NCBI RefSeq assembly: GCF_040717535.1 | Contig: NZ_JBFEFI010000004.1 | Coordinates: 434,001-498,000, forward strand | Direction of reading: 5' to 3' | From: Thalassoglobus sp. JC818 | Lineage (GTDB): Bacteria > Planctomycetota > Planctomycetia > Planctomycetales > Planctomycetaceae | DNA length: 64,000 nucleotides | Shown here: positions 55,092 through 63,583 of the stretch, piece after piece | Position numbering within the stretch: the first letter of the stretch is position 1 | How the letters are laid out: each line of letters starts with the position of its first letter | Notes under the pieces: model-generated | The model's database searches: none | Seen by the model: only the letters and a program-made list of their open reading frames with translations | Told to the model about the DNA's origin: nothing | Made by a program: the position numbers and the translations under genes

Positions 55092-56024
55092 ATGGACTAC
55101 TATCAAGTTTTAGGTGTTTCCCGATCGGCAACCAAGGACGAAATTCGCAAAGCTTTCAAAAAGATTGCCCGTGAAAATCACCCGGACGCGAAGCCGGATG
55201 ACGACGCTGCAGCCAAGAGATTCAAGGATGCAGCAGAAGCCTACGACGTTCTGGGTGACGAAGACAAACGCAAGAAATACGACCAGTTCGGTGAACACTG
55301 GAAACACGCTCAAGGTGGAGCAGGTCCGCAGCAAGGGAATCCATTCCGGAGCGGAGGCCCCGTCGATGTCGATTTGCGAGACATCTTCGGCGGAGGCGGA
55401 GCAGTCGATCTCGAAAGTCTGTTCGGCGGCATGTTCGGTGGTGGTGGAGGACGGGCTCGTCAATCAGCTCGGCCGATGAAGGGGCAGGACGTCACGACAT
55501 CCATTCAGGTCCCATTCCAAACATCCGCATCCGGCGGAGACTACGATCTTTCGATGCAGCGTGGCGGAAAAGTTGAAAGACTGACGGTGAAAATCCCTGC
55601 CGGAATCGAGTCCGGCAAATCGATTCGCCTCGCTGGTCAGGGCGAACCCGGAAGAAACGGAGGACCGAACGGGGATCTACTGGTGACAGTCAATGTGGCT
55701 CCGCATCCCTACTTCCGCCGAGATGGAAACAACGTCTCGGTCGAAGCTCCGGTTTCGGTGACCGAAGCGATCCTCGGTGCAAAGATCGATGTCCCAACTC
55801 TGACAGGTGAACAGGTTAGCGTGACACTTCCGGCGGGAACCTCTTCGGGAGCAAAGCTACGCTTGCGAGGCAAAGGATTTCGTAATCCTCGAACGGGAAC
55901 GACCGGCGATCAATTCGTGGTCATCAAGATTGTTGTTCCGAAAGACATCGACGATCAGTCTCGCGACCTGATCGAACAATTTGCGATGCTCAATCCACAG
56001 TTCCCCCGCGACGATCAGTGGTAA
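55092..56024 (+). CDS. CbpA-type DnaJ co-chaperone
   Basis: The J domain (about residues 1-68) has the HPD motif (ENHPDAKP) needed to activate DnaK. A Gly/Phe-rich linker follows (GGMFGGGGGRA), then two beta-rich client-binding domains (from about 128) and VTLPAGTSSGAKLRLRGKG. There is no zinc-finger domain, so it is of the CbpA/DnaJ class-B type. ATG start chosen because the J domain starts directly. Convergent with the membrane protein gene. Confidence 0.93.
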   Translation: MDYYQVLGVSRSATKDEIRKAFKKIARENHPDAKPDDDAAAKRFKDAAEAYDVLGDEDKRKKYDQFGEHWKHAQGGAGPQQGNPFRSGGPVDVDLRDIFGGGGAVDLESLFGGMFGGGGGRARQSARPMKGQDVTTSIQVPFQTSASGGDYDLSMQRGGKVERLTVKIPAGIESGKSIRLAGQGEPGRNGGPNGDLLVTVNVAPHPYFRRDGNNVSVEAPVSVTEAILGAKIDVPTLTGEQVSVTLPAGTSSGAKLRLRGKGFRNPRTGTTGDQFVVIKIVVPKDIDDQSRDLIEQFAMLNPQFPRDDQW

Positions 56025-56035
56025 TGACCTCACGC

Positions 56036-57310
56036 TTACTCCGCTGCACGCGGTCGAGTGTTGATCCAAAATCGTTCGCAATACTCATCCAGTTCCTGGC
56101 GGTTCGATAAGCTGACCGCTTCTCGAACTCCAGTCCATCGATCGGGGGTCAGTTCGATTTCAATTTGAAATGACTCTGTGGGAAGACGATCGAGAAGTGC
56201 TTTCGAGACGGCGAGTCGATAGCGTAGCTGTGGATAGACTGGGCAATACCGAGTTTGAAACGACCACTTGTCGATCGAGAGCTCTTCGGACTCGCTGAAG
56301 ACCGGTCCTGGTGTGACAAAGTCTTTGAATTCTTCGGGAATCTGATCTCCTTCAGCGGGAACCAACTCGACGCGAACCTTCGCCGGTCGCGAACAGTAGA
56401 CAGCCCAGGCGGGCCAATGATCGTACAGGTTCCAGTTTTCAAATATTGGCAAACCGATGACCAGCCCCGTCATCGCGACAGCAATTCGGCCCCGCCATGG
56501 GTTGATGCTTACATGTTCTTCAACGCTTTGAGGGGTCTCCACATCTGAAGCAAACAGCAATCGGTTTTGGAGGATGAAGTAAAGGTTCCATCCGAGAACT
56601 CCGTACTCGTGATTCAGCCCCATTGGTCCAAGCATCCAGATCAGTAGCCCATGCATCATATACGACGCCCAACGTCCCAGACTTCTCGTCCGCCGAAACA
56701 GAAGTAAGAGACCAATCAACATTTCGCCGACGGGCAGCAACAACGCCATCCATCGACGCGACTCCGGTGACCAGTAATTGGTTTCCACTCCGAAGCTGTT
56801 CAAGCCTGCGTTCAACAAGAGCTGACCGTGCGCATCCAAAAATGTCAGATCCAGTTTTGAGATCGCTGAATAGATGTAGATGCTGCAGACGAACCATCGA
56901 TTGCATTGCAGCCCGCGAGAATTGGGAGCCCACCAAAGCAACAAACCGGAAACGATCAGCTGTAGCGTCCACGGTTGCAGCCGATGCTGGTCGAACAGGA
57001 CAAGCCCCACTGCAGCTGAGTAGAGAAGCCCCGGAAAGATGTCGCGCCCGCGAACAGTCCCGTTCGCAATGACTCCCAAAGCTCCAATCACGATACCTGC
57101 TAAGAAAACGTAGTCGACCCAGAAGGGAACGCCCGTCAGCAAAGAAAACCACGGAATCTGTGGAAAGCCGGGACACACCCAGAGTGGCCACGTCAACGCA
57201 CACTGAACGAGAAAGAAGACCGCAATGAGTCTCTGAAGTCGAGAGGTTATCGAGTTGATCGGGGTCTCGGTGCGAGACAATTCGTTCATCAGAGTGTTTT
57301 TCGCTGACAC
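56036..57310 (-). CDS. HTTM-like polytopic membrane protein
   Basis: GGGAGG four bases before a GTG gives 424 residues. About ten helices fill the first 300 residues (for example RLIAVFFLVQCALTWPLW, FICSIYIYSAISKL-like segment, GEMLIGLLLLFRR, WASYMMHGLLIWMLG with His). The C-terminal 120 residues are soluble. The layout resembles HTTM/DoxX-like oxidoreductase-type membrane proteins, related to vitamin-K carboxylase, but I see no sure active-site motif. Function unknown. Divergent from the Tyr/Gly-rich gene. Confidence 0.7.
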   Translation of the reverse strand: MSAKNTLMNELSRTETPINSITSRLQRLIAVFFLVQCALTWPLWVCPGFPQIPWFSLLTGVPFWVDYVFLAGIVIGALGVIANGTVRGRDIFPGLLYSAAVGLVLFDQHRLQPWTLQLIVSGLLLWWAPNSRGLQCNRWFVCSIYIYSAISKLDLTFLDAHGQLLLNAGLNSFGVETNYWSPESRRWMALLLPVGEMLIGLLLLFRRTRSLGRWASYMMHGLLIWMLGPMGLNHEYGVLGWNLYFILQNRLLFASDVETPQSVEEHVSINPWRGRIAVAMTGLVIGLPIFENWNLYDHWPAWAVYCSRPAKVRVELVPAEGDQIPEEFKDFVTPGPVFSESEELSIDKWSFQTRYCPVYPQLRYRLAVSKALLDRLPTESFQIEIELTPDRWTGVREAVSLSNRQELDEYCERFWINTRPRAAE

Positions 57311-57398
57311 GTCACCTCCCAATTCACGTGATGGAATCGGAGAGGTGGCTTTTCGTTGATCATTCGGGAAAAGGGATGCCACTCGCATTTGGCGACAC

Positions 57399-57404
57399 TA
57401 TAAT
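57399..57404 (+). promoter_or_regulatory. Candidate -10 box of the Tyr/Gly-rich gene
   Basis: Perfect TATAAT 30 bases before the ATG, giving a leader of about 23 bases. The -35 box is not clear. Confidence 0.35.
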
Positions 57405-57433
57405 GAAAGTCGACGCCGTGATTGGAGATTTTC

Positions 57434-58732
57434 ATGTTTCGAAGCATCCAGTACTTCCTGATCATCTGCTCCATCGTTGCATTCTGCGCGGAAACAGGCC
57501 TGAGCGGCCCGCCGGGAAAACGAGGTCGCAGCTACCCGCTTGTCTACGGCGCAACCGGTCGACCCTACGGTCCGACTCAAGCACACTATCAATACGAGCT
57601 TCGATACGGTCGCCCATGGTATGGCGGCGGTTCGGGACGAGTCTATTCAGCGAGCGGCCGAGCAGTTTCCTATCCCGGTTACTCGTTTTATGTCGGGAAT
57701 CCGTATTACGTCCCCGCTTACTACGGCTGGGGTGCTCCCGGATTCGGTGTCTCATGGGGTGGGTACAACGGATTCTTTTACCCGCAATTTGCTCCGTGGG
57801 GCTATCTCTCCTATCAGTCGGCGTACCCTTACGCTCAGCCTCCCAGTGTCGCAGAGTTCGGACAGTCAGGAACGATCGTTGATGATGCCATTGCAGACGC
57901 CAACGGAAACGTTCCGCTCTTTCAGCCAATCCCACAACAAGACCCGATCGATCAGGTTCTCAACGCCAATCAGGCAAACGCTCAGGGTCCGAAGCGACAT
58001 ATCGTCGCGAAACCTTTCACCGAGATCGAGCTCGAGCGGAGTCGTCGCTTCGAAGCACGCGGAGATCAGAAGTTTGCACTCACAAATTACCTGGGAGCGT
58101 CGGAGAACTATGAGAACGCCATGCGCGAAGCACCCGGGCTGGCATCTCCTCGCTACCGCAACGCCATCACGTTGGCAGCGAGAAGTCGGTTCGATGAGGC
58201 AGTCGAGGAGCTGAAATCAGCGATCTCGATCGACTCCACTTGGTTGTACGCTCCCGTCACCCTTGACGAAATGTTCGGCCCGCACAATGAAGGGGAAAAA
58301 CAGAGAGTCAAAACACGCGTGGCAGAATGGGCGAGCCGCGATGTACGCGATCCAAACCGACTCTTCCTGCTCGGAGGATTGCTTTACCTAGATGGGGATT
58401 CTCGATCGAAGAACCTCATCGAATCCGCGATCCGATTTAACGGAAGTCAGGAACACCTCGTCGCCTTTTTGCTTCCTCAACTTGATCAAGCGGAACAGAT
58501 TCCTAATCTTCCCGCGGCAGCAGTGGCCGATCAGGAAGCGATTCCGCAGAACGAGCCCGAGACCGTAGCCCCTGTTTCAGAGACAGACTCCGACTCGTTG
58601 AGTTTCCCCGCAGAAGAGAACTCGAGTATTATTCCACCACTTCCGGACGAAGTTGACCCGGTTGAAACGTCTTCTCCCGAACCAGCATCCGATGATTCAG
58701 GAAACGGTCCCCTGCTTCCGCCTGCTCCATAA
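57434..58732 (+). CDS. Exported Tyr/Gly-rich protein with TPR-like middle
   Basis: GGAG six bases before the ATG fixes the start. After a signal peptide (FLIICSIVAFCAETG) comes a Tyr/Gly/Pro-rich stretch (about residues 35-140, such as GYSFYVGNPYYVPAYYGW). It is followed by a TPR-like helical region (about 195-345, FALTNYLGASENYENAM, FDEAVEELKSAISID). The end is acidic and Pro-rich. Possibly a cell-envelope or stalk-related protein; function unknown. The histidine kinase gene follows after 62 bases. Confidence 0.75.
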   Translation: MFRSIQYFLIICSIVAFCAETGLSGPPGKRGRSYPLVYGATGRPYGPTQAHYQYELRYGRPWYGGGSGRVYSASGRAVSYPGYSFYVGNPYYVPAYYGWGAPGFGVSWGGYNGFFYPQFAPWGYLSYQSAYPYAQPPSVAEFGQSGTIVDDAIADANGNVPLFQPIPQQDPIDQVLNANQANAQGPKRHIVAKPFTEIELERSRRFEARGDQKFALTNYLGASENYENAMREAPGLASPRYRNAITLAARSRFDEAVEELKSAISIDSTWLYAPVTLDEMFGPHNEGEKQRVKTRVAEWASRDVRDPNRLFLLGGLLYLDGDSRSKNLIESAIRFNGSQEHLVAFLLPQLDQAEQIPNLPAAAVADQEAIPQNEPETVAPVSETDSDSLSFPAEENSSIIPPLPDEVDPVETSSPEPASDDSGNGPLLPPAP

Positions 58733-58794
58733 GCTGATATTGGGCCAGCAACTCTGAGGGGGACGACTCCCCCACAGACCCAACTGACAATTCT

Positions 58795-59778
58795 ATGGCT
58801 ACGTACTTCCGCCGACGCAGCAAGATTCATCTTCCCATCACGCTGAGTGTCAGCTTGATGGTGTTGAATGTCACTCTCATGATCTGCTGGATCATCGTGC
58901 TTGCTCAGCGTTCGCTCTGGGGAGCACTGACGATCGGCGTCGTCGCGTTTACGTTGATTCTGGCTGGCCTCTCCGCTTGGCTCGTGTTGACCTTAAAAGA
59001 AATCGGCCTCAACAACCGACAAGCCAACTTCGTTGATAGTGTTACCCATGAGCTCAAATCGCCAATCGCCTCTCTGCAGCTCTATCTGGAGACGTTGCGA
59101 ATGCGGAATCTCTCCGAAGAAAAGCGGGACGAGTTTCACGGAGTGATGGCCAACGAATTGCGGCGTCTCGACAGCTTGATCAGCCAGCTTCTGGAGGTCG
59201 GCAGACTCGACGCGCTCGGCGACAATGACGAACCCGCGAACATTGAAATTGGGCCGCTTCTCCGACAGTACGCAGAAACAGCTTGCTTGAACTGGAACGT
59301 CAACCTCGAAGACGTCTTCACCTTCGAAGTTGAACAGGTTCGCGTCAAAGCCAAGAAGATCGTGCTTGATCTCGTCTTCGCCAATCTCGTCGACAATGCC
59401 GTCAAGTACGCCGGGACGCCGCCCGAGGTCGTGATTCGAGTTAAACCGCACGGTCGAAGCCGTGTCATGATTCAACTGGCGAACAATGGAACCGGGATCT
59501 CTCCAGACGATCGCAAAGATGTCTTCCAGATTTTCTATCGCGGCGGAAGTGAACTCGAACGACGCCGCAAAGGGACCGGGCTCGGGCTGTATATCGTGAA
59601 CACTCTAGTGAAGAAGTCTCACGGGAAGATTCAAATCAAAGATCGATTGAACGGAAATCCGGGCTGCATGTTTGAGATTGAACTTCCAAATCGCACATTT
59701 CCCGCCCCGACAGGAGCCATCTCCCTCGGCGGGTCACGGAAGGAACTTGTGCAGACGGAGCCGCCTGCGGTGTCATGA
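58795..59778 (+). CDS. Membrane sensor histidine kinase
   Basis: Two N-terminal helices (about residues 15-38 and 44-68) with almost no outer loop. Then HisKA with phospho-His in SVTHELKSPIASLQ and HATPase with NLVDNAVKYA, GTGISPDD and GTGLGLYIVNTLV. There is no receiver domain and no response regulator next to it, so it is an orphan kinase. The short sensor part suggests it senses membrane or internal signals. Its last six bases overlap the end of mutY on the other strand. Confidence 0.93.
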   Translation: MATYFRRRSKIHLPITLSVSLMVLNVTLMICWIIVLAQRSLWGALTIGVVAFTLILAGLSAWLVLTLKEIGLNNRQANFVDSVTHELKSPIASLQLYLETLRMRNLSEEKRDEFHGVMANELRRLDSLISQLLEVGRLDALGDNDEPANIEIGPLLRQYAETACLNWNVNLEDVFTFEVEQVRVKAKKIVLDLVFANLVDNAVKYAGTPPEVVIRVKPHGRSRVMIQLANNGTGISPDDRKDVFQIFYRGGSELERRRKGTGLGLYIVNTLVKKSHGKIQIKDRLNGNPGCMFEIELPNRTFPAPTGAISLGGSRKELVQTEPPAVS

Positions 59779-60921
59779 ATTCTTCCCGGAGAGAATGTTC
59801 TCAAACTGACGTCCGGTGCGAGGCATCGGAAGTTCTCCCAGTTCTTGAAGCGTTTTCCATTGGATGTCGCCGTTGCTCGCAGCCACGATTCCTTCCGACT
59901 TGCTCGAATCAACTAAATTGCACTTCAGGCAGAGCAATCGAATTCGATAGCGCGTGACGGAGTGTCGAATCTCGGTCACGAGTTCCAGGTTCTCCACTTC
60001 GATTTCGAGGGTTTGAGCAAGCTCATCCTGAACCGCCGCGATCAGTTTGTTCAAACTTTGTGGCGTCATGCGCGATCGCGAGTTGAGACTGGGAACTTCA
60101 AATCGTGGAAAGTCCCACATGCCGGCCCAACGTTCATCGGACTGGCGTTGCCGCACGAGATAAGTCGATCCCGAACGAATCGCCACGGTTGCTTCGACGA
60201 GATGTGTGACCTTGGGTCGCTCTCGCTTCCAGGGAATGGAGTCCTGACTGGAATTTTCGAACGCACGGCAATGTGAACTGACAGGACACTTCGCACAATC
60301 CGGAGACGCCGGTGTGCAAACTTGAGAGCCAAGTTCCATCAGTGCCTGATTCAACTCACCAGCGTTGCGTTGCGGTTGTAAACGTTCGGCAAAACTCCAC
60401 AACAATCGCTCACCGGTTCGATCACGAGGATCTCCGTCGTAGCCCAGCAGACGGCAATATAACCGGAGAGTGTTGGCTTCGACGATCGGTGCAGGTAAGT
60501 CGAAGGCAAACGAACGAATCGCTCCGGCGGTGTAGCGACCAACTCCCGGCAACGACTGGAGATCTTCAAGTGCCTTGGGAAATTCACCGTGAAAAGTCTC
60601 ACAGATCTCAATGGCAGCCCGCCTGAGATTTCGTCCGCGGCTGTAATATCCCAGTCCTTCCCAGGCTTGCAGAACCTCTTCCTCACTCGCAGCTGCCAGT
60701 GCTTCAACAGTCGGAAATCGTTTTAAGAACCGTTCGAAGTAGGGAACGACCGCCTTCACCGTCGTCTGTTGAAGCATGATCTCGCTGACCCAAATCTGAT
60801 ACGGATCACGCGTCTCCCGCCACGGAAGAATCCGCCCGTGCTTGCGAAACCATGTTCTCAGTCTTCGCCGAAGTGCGGTGACTTGCTGATCTTCGGGAAG
60901 GAATTCTTGAATGTCGTCCAT
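59773..60921 (-). CDS. mutY: A/G-specific adenine glycosylase
   Basis: MutY removes adenine opposite 8-oxoguanine. The HhH-GPD domain has SEIMLQQTTV (E47, the general acid) and SLPGVGRYTAGAI. The Fe-S cluster cysteines are C202, C209, C212 and C218 (x6, x2, x5). The position of the catalytic Asp (D138 in E. coli, LDGNVKR) is Glu (E148 in VEANTLR), which is unusual. A MutT-like C-terminal domain (about 240-375) is complete. Length 382 is normal. Start ATG; convergent with the histidine kinase, overlapping it by six bases. Confidence 0.93.
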   Translation of the reverse strand: MDDIQEFLPEDQQVTALRRRLRTWFRKHGRILPWRETRDPYQIWVSEIMLQQTTVKAVVPYFERFLKRFPTVEALAAASEEEVLQAWEGLGYYSRGRNLRRAAIEICETFHGEFPKALEDLQSLPGVGRYTAGAIRSFAFDLPAPIVEANTLRLYCRLLGYDGDPRDRTGERLLWSFAERLQPQRNAGELNQALMELGSQVCTPASPDCAKCPVSSHCRAFENSSQDSIPWKRERPKVTHLVEATVAIRSGSTYLVRQRQSDERWAGMWDFPRFEVPSLNSRSRMTPQSLNKLIAAVQDELAQTLEIEVENLELVTEIRHSVTRYRIRLLCLKCNLVDSSKSEGIVAASNGDIQWKTLQELGELPMPRTGRQFENILSGKNS

Positions 60922-61021
60922 GAACTCAGTGTGCCTGAATCACTCTCATCGGTTGCAGTCAGATTGCCCATAGTGGCATCATGAGCGGAAACAATCGCTC
61001 AATCCGTGGAGTAGATCAATC

Positions 61022-62272
61022 ATGCTTGTGCGCTCGAGAAGTCAACGATTCACCGTGCGGTCCATCATGCAGTTGGGCCTGATTGCCGCATTAGTGCTTT
61101 CCTTCTCGCCGAAACAATCGTTCGCAGAAACCTACTTCATCGAGCCGATCACAACCGAACTTCATCAGCGACTGCTTTCGTCGAAAGCCTCATTATACGC
61201 GGTCGTCAACTGTAGTGATTCTTTGGAAGGAGGACAGGTCGACCTGGCGGAATTAGGGCTGTTGGGCTTGTTGAAGTCACTCCGGGAATTTCGCGAAGAT
61301 GGCCACACGTCGATCCATATGTTCATTCGATTCGAGTCCTTCGAAAACAATAAGGACTCGGAAAACTTTCTCGAACAGGCACTGGAGAACATTTGCCGAA
61401 ACGCGGGCTTCGAAGAAGTAAAAACATCGAAGACATGGACCTCTGTGTCCTGGGATGACCGTTTCGGACCAGCCTCAAAATTCGAAGAGCCTGAAGACAA
61501 TAGCGAGGATGGAGTCGGCGACTTCTATTCGCGAGCTTTCCCGTTGCGGACACGGCTGTCGCGATATCTGCTTGGTGATTACGACTGTTTCGTACGAATC
61601 CGACAGCCGATCGATACAACTACCAAGGACTTGTCTGGCCCACTTCGAGATTCCATCAAGGCGAACGTTGAAGGACTCAATCTCCCGCAGAAAAACCGAC
61701 TGATCTTCGACCTTCGCAGTACCGACTTTGCGCGGGACAATGCTGACCATCTCTTCGGTCAAATTGCAGGAGTCTCTCCGGCAGAAGTGTTTGCGAAAGA
61801 GCTGGGCTTTGAGCAAATGAACTTCCGGCATTCTCCCGGACGTGGGGCTCCAGAAAAGCTGTTGGGCAAACCGCTCCCGCCGGTCCAACTGGTCTCAAAT
61901 GATGGAGCCGCTCAGACTTTCGACGAGCTTCGAAACGGCACATCCGGTTTACTCACTGTCTGGTCAAACGCTGATCAGGAGTGCCGAAAGCTGGCCAACG
62001 CACTCAACAAACTCGACGGCGTAGGCTACGTCATTGCAGCTGCGATTTCGTTGCCGAACGAGAGAGTCACCGAGATCGCTTCCAAGACAAAATGGGAGTT
62101 CTCAGTCGTTTCAATTTTGAAGGCGAGTACTGACGAGCAGCTACAAGTGTGGCACAATCCGACAACGTTCTTCATCAATTCAGAAGGGATCGTCGTCGGG
62201 TATTTCGTCAACTACGAACCGGGGGACGAGGAATGGATTCAGGAGCAGATCACTGAACTCCTGAATCCATAG
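61022..62272 (+). CDS. Exported protein with thioredoxin-like C-terminal domain
   Basis: After a signal peptide (cleavage near SFAET) the first 280 residues have no recognised family. The last 130 (from LLGKPLPPVQLVSNDG) follow the fold of AhpC/thioredoxin-like proteins, including FINSEGIVVGYFVNYEP. The usual redox Cys pair is absent; only one Cys (DQECRK) is near the expected place. It is probably a binding rather than redox domain. Function unknown. Convergent with the TIM-barrel gene, 34 bases away. Confidence 0.7.
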   Translation: MLVRSRSQRFTVRSIMQLGLIAALVLSFSPKQSFAETYFIEPITTELHQRLLSSKASLYAVVNCSDSLEGGQVDLAELGLLGLLKSLREFREDGHTSIHMFIRFESFENNKDSENFLEQALENICRNAGFEEVKTSKTWTSVSWDDRFGPASKFEEPEDNSEDGVGDFYSRAFPLRTRLSRYLLGDYDCFVRIRQPIDTTTKDLSGPLRDSIKANVEGLNLPQKNRLIFDLRSTDFARDNADHLFGQIAGVSPAEVFAKELGFEQMNFRHSPGRGAPEKLLGKPLPPVQLVSNDGAAQTFDELRNGTSGLLTVWSNADQECRKLANALNKLDGVGYVIAAAISLPNERVTEIASKTKWEFSVVSILKASTDEQLQVWHNPTTFFINSEGIVVGYFVNYEPGDEEWIQEQITELLNP

Positions 62273-62306
62273 CTTGTTGCTGCTCAGAGCTTGGAAGGCG
62301 AGCTGA

Positions 62307-63260
62307 TTACGAGAACGCTCTTCTCAACATGTTCAGGCTCTTCGGAATCGCTGACTCGTGCCCTTCCTGTCCTTCGAACTCCAGTGAGATGTATCCGTGA
62401 TAGTCGACGGAGCGAAGAATCTCGGCGACGCGATCGTAGTCGATATCAATTGTGTACCACGTTCCGCCTCCGTAGTACGTTTTCGCCTGAACGAAGACCG
62501 CATATGGGGCGAGGATTTCGTACTGCTCGTATTGTCGTTCGAGGAAGTTCCCTGTATCGAGAGTTGCTCGCAGCCAGGGCGATTGGATCGCGTCGATGAT
62601 GCGAACAACTCCTTCTGCATTTCGCCCCAATCCCCAGTGATTTTCGAGGCCGAGAACCACTCCGCACTCTTCAGCTTTCTTCAAGCACTGCTCAAGGCTG
62701 TCGATGACCCACTTGAAGCCTTCGTCTTCAGTGTAGCCATCGAGAATCGGCTCGATCCCTTTGTTCGCCATGAGATCGTCAAAGCTTCCAATGGTTCCCC
62801 AGCGACCGGTATTCACACGAATCGTCGGAATTCCCATGGCATAGGCCAATTCAATCTGATGTTTGGTCTTCTCCACATTCTCCTTACGTTTCTCCGGATC
62901 AGGGGAGACGAAGGATTGATGAGTTGAGAACCCGCAGAGGTCGAGACCGTTTCGAAAGGCTCGCTGTTTGATCGCCTGCAGCGCGGAATTCGATTCATCG
63001 GTCATCTGCACATGAAGAACTTCGACACCATCGAAGCCCGCTTCAGCAGCCAGATCGATACAATCAACGATAGAGAGCTTTGAATCCGGGCGATATCGCC
63101 AGTAAGAGTACGTCGACGTTGCAATTCGCGGTGTTCGACTGGGCTGCTTTTTCTCTTCGGCTGCTTGAGCAGAATCGAAACCGGCTCCTCCGACAACAGC
63201 CAGAGTTCCGGCGGCAGATGACGCAATGAGATCTCGACGCGACAGTTTTCGTTCGCTCAT
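62307..63260 (-). CDS. Tat-exported sugar-phosphate isomerase/epimerase-like TIM barrel
   Basis: The ATG with GGAG five bases upstream gives a twin-arginine signal (KLSRRDLIASSAAGTLA, cleavage near AQAAE). The remaining 285 residues form an AP-endonuclease-2/xylose-isomerase-like barrel: EAGFDGVEVLH, RVNTGRWG, LGLENHWG, LRATLDTGNF and YISLEFEG carry the metal-ligand Glu/Asp/His residues. Such proteins change sugars or inositols; the substrate is unknown. Repeat copy C lies just upstream, in its leader or promoter. Confidence 0.85.
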   Translation of the reverse strand: MSERKLSRRDLIASSAAGTLAVVGGAGFDSAQAAEEKKQPSRTPRIATSTYSYWRYRPDSKLSIVDCIDLAAEAGFDGVEVLHVQMTDESNSALQAIKQRAFRNGLDLCGFSTHQSFVSPDPEKRKENVEKTKHQIELAYAMGIPTIRVNTGRWGTIGSFDDLMANKGIEPILDGYTEDEGFKWVIDSLEQCLKKAEECGVVLGLENHWGLGRNAEGVVRIIDAIQSPWLRATLDTGNFLERQYEQYEILAPYAVFVQAKTYYGGGTWYTIDIDYDRVAEILRSVDYHGYISLEFEGQEGHESAIPKSLNMLRRAFS

Positions 63261-63290
63261 AACAGCTCCGGGTTGAAAGGACGTCGACTG

Positions 63291-63380
63291 AGAGCAAGTT
63301 GCTCTTTCCTGTGCACTCGCTTGCTCTGTTTCATAAGATAAACGGCTGTGTTTGCTCGTGCGAGGGAGTGCACACCAAAT
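63291..63380 (+). repeat. Interspersed palindromic repeat, copy C
   Basis: Begins AGAGCAAGTTGCTCT and is identical to copies A and B over 33 bases. In the second part it matches B best (GGCTGTGTTTGCTCGTGCGAG) and continues as ACACCAAAT and an AAAATG-TTT stretch like B. GTGCACTC at its left and GAGTGCAC at its right form a perfect 8-base inverted pair. It lies about 30 bases upstream of the TIM-barrel start, on the opposite strand. Confidence 0.85.
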
Positions 63381-63494
63381 CAAAAATGCTTTAAATTAGC
63401 AACACCAGGCTGTCAGCTAAAAGTCAGTCGTCCGAATGTGAACGATCGATCTAGATTTGCCGATCTGTTTCCATCGGAAGTTCTACCCGGGCAA

Positions 63495-63531
63495 CAAAAA
63501 ACAGGTGGCTGGAACATTCCAACCACCTGTT
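63495..63531 (-). terminator. Terminator of rpsD
   Basis: AACAGGTGG-TTGGA and TCCA-CCACCTGTT form a 13-pair stem with one mismatch; on the minus strand it runs into TTTTTT. It lies 52 bases after the rpsD stop. Confidence 0.85.
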
Positions 63532-63583
63532 GATTGATTCGTATGCGAAAACCAAAGCGTCGAAGTGGCTTTGGACTTTTCGA

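Larger units (their letters stand above)
63261..63583. other. Gap holding repeat copy C and the rpsD terminator
   Basis: Besides the repeat and the terminator I see no gene. The promoter of the TIM-barrel gene must lie in or near the repeat. Confidence 0.5.
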
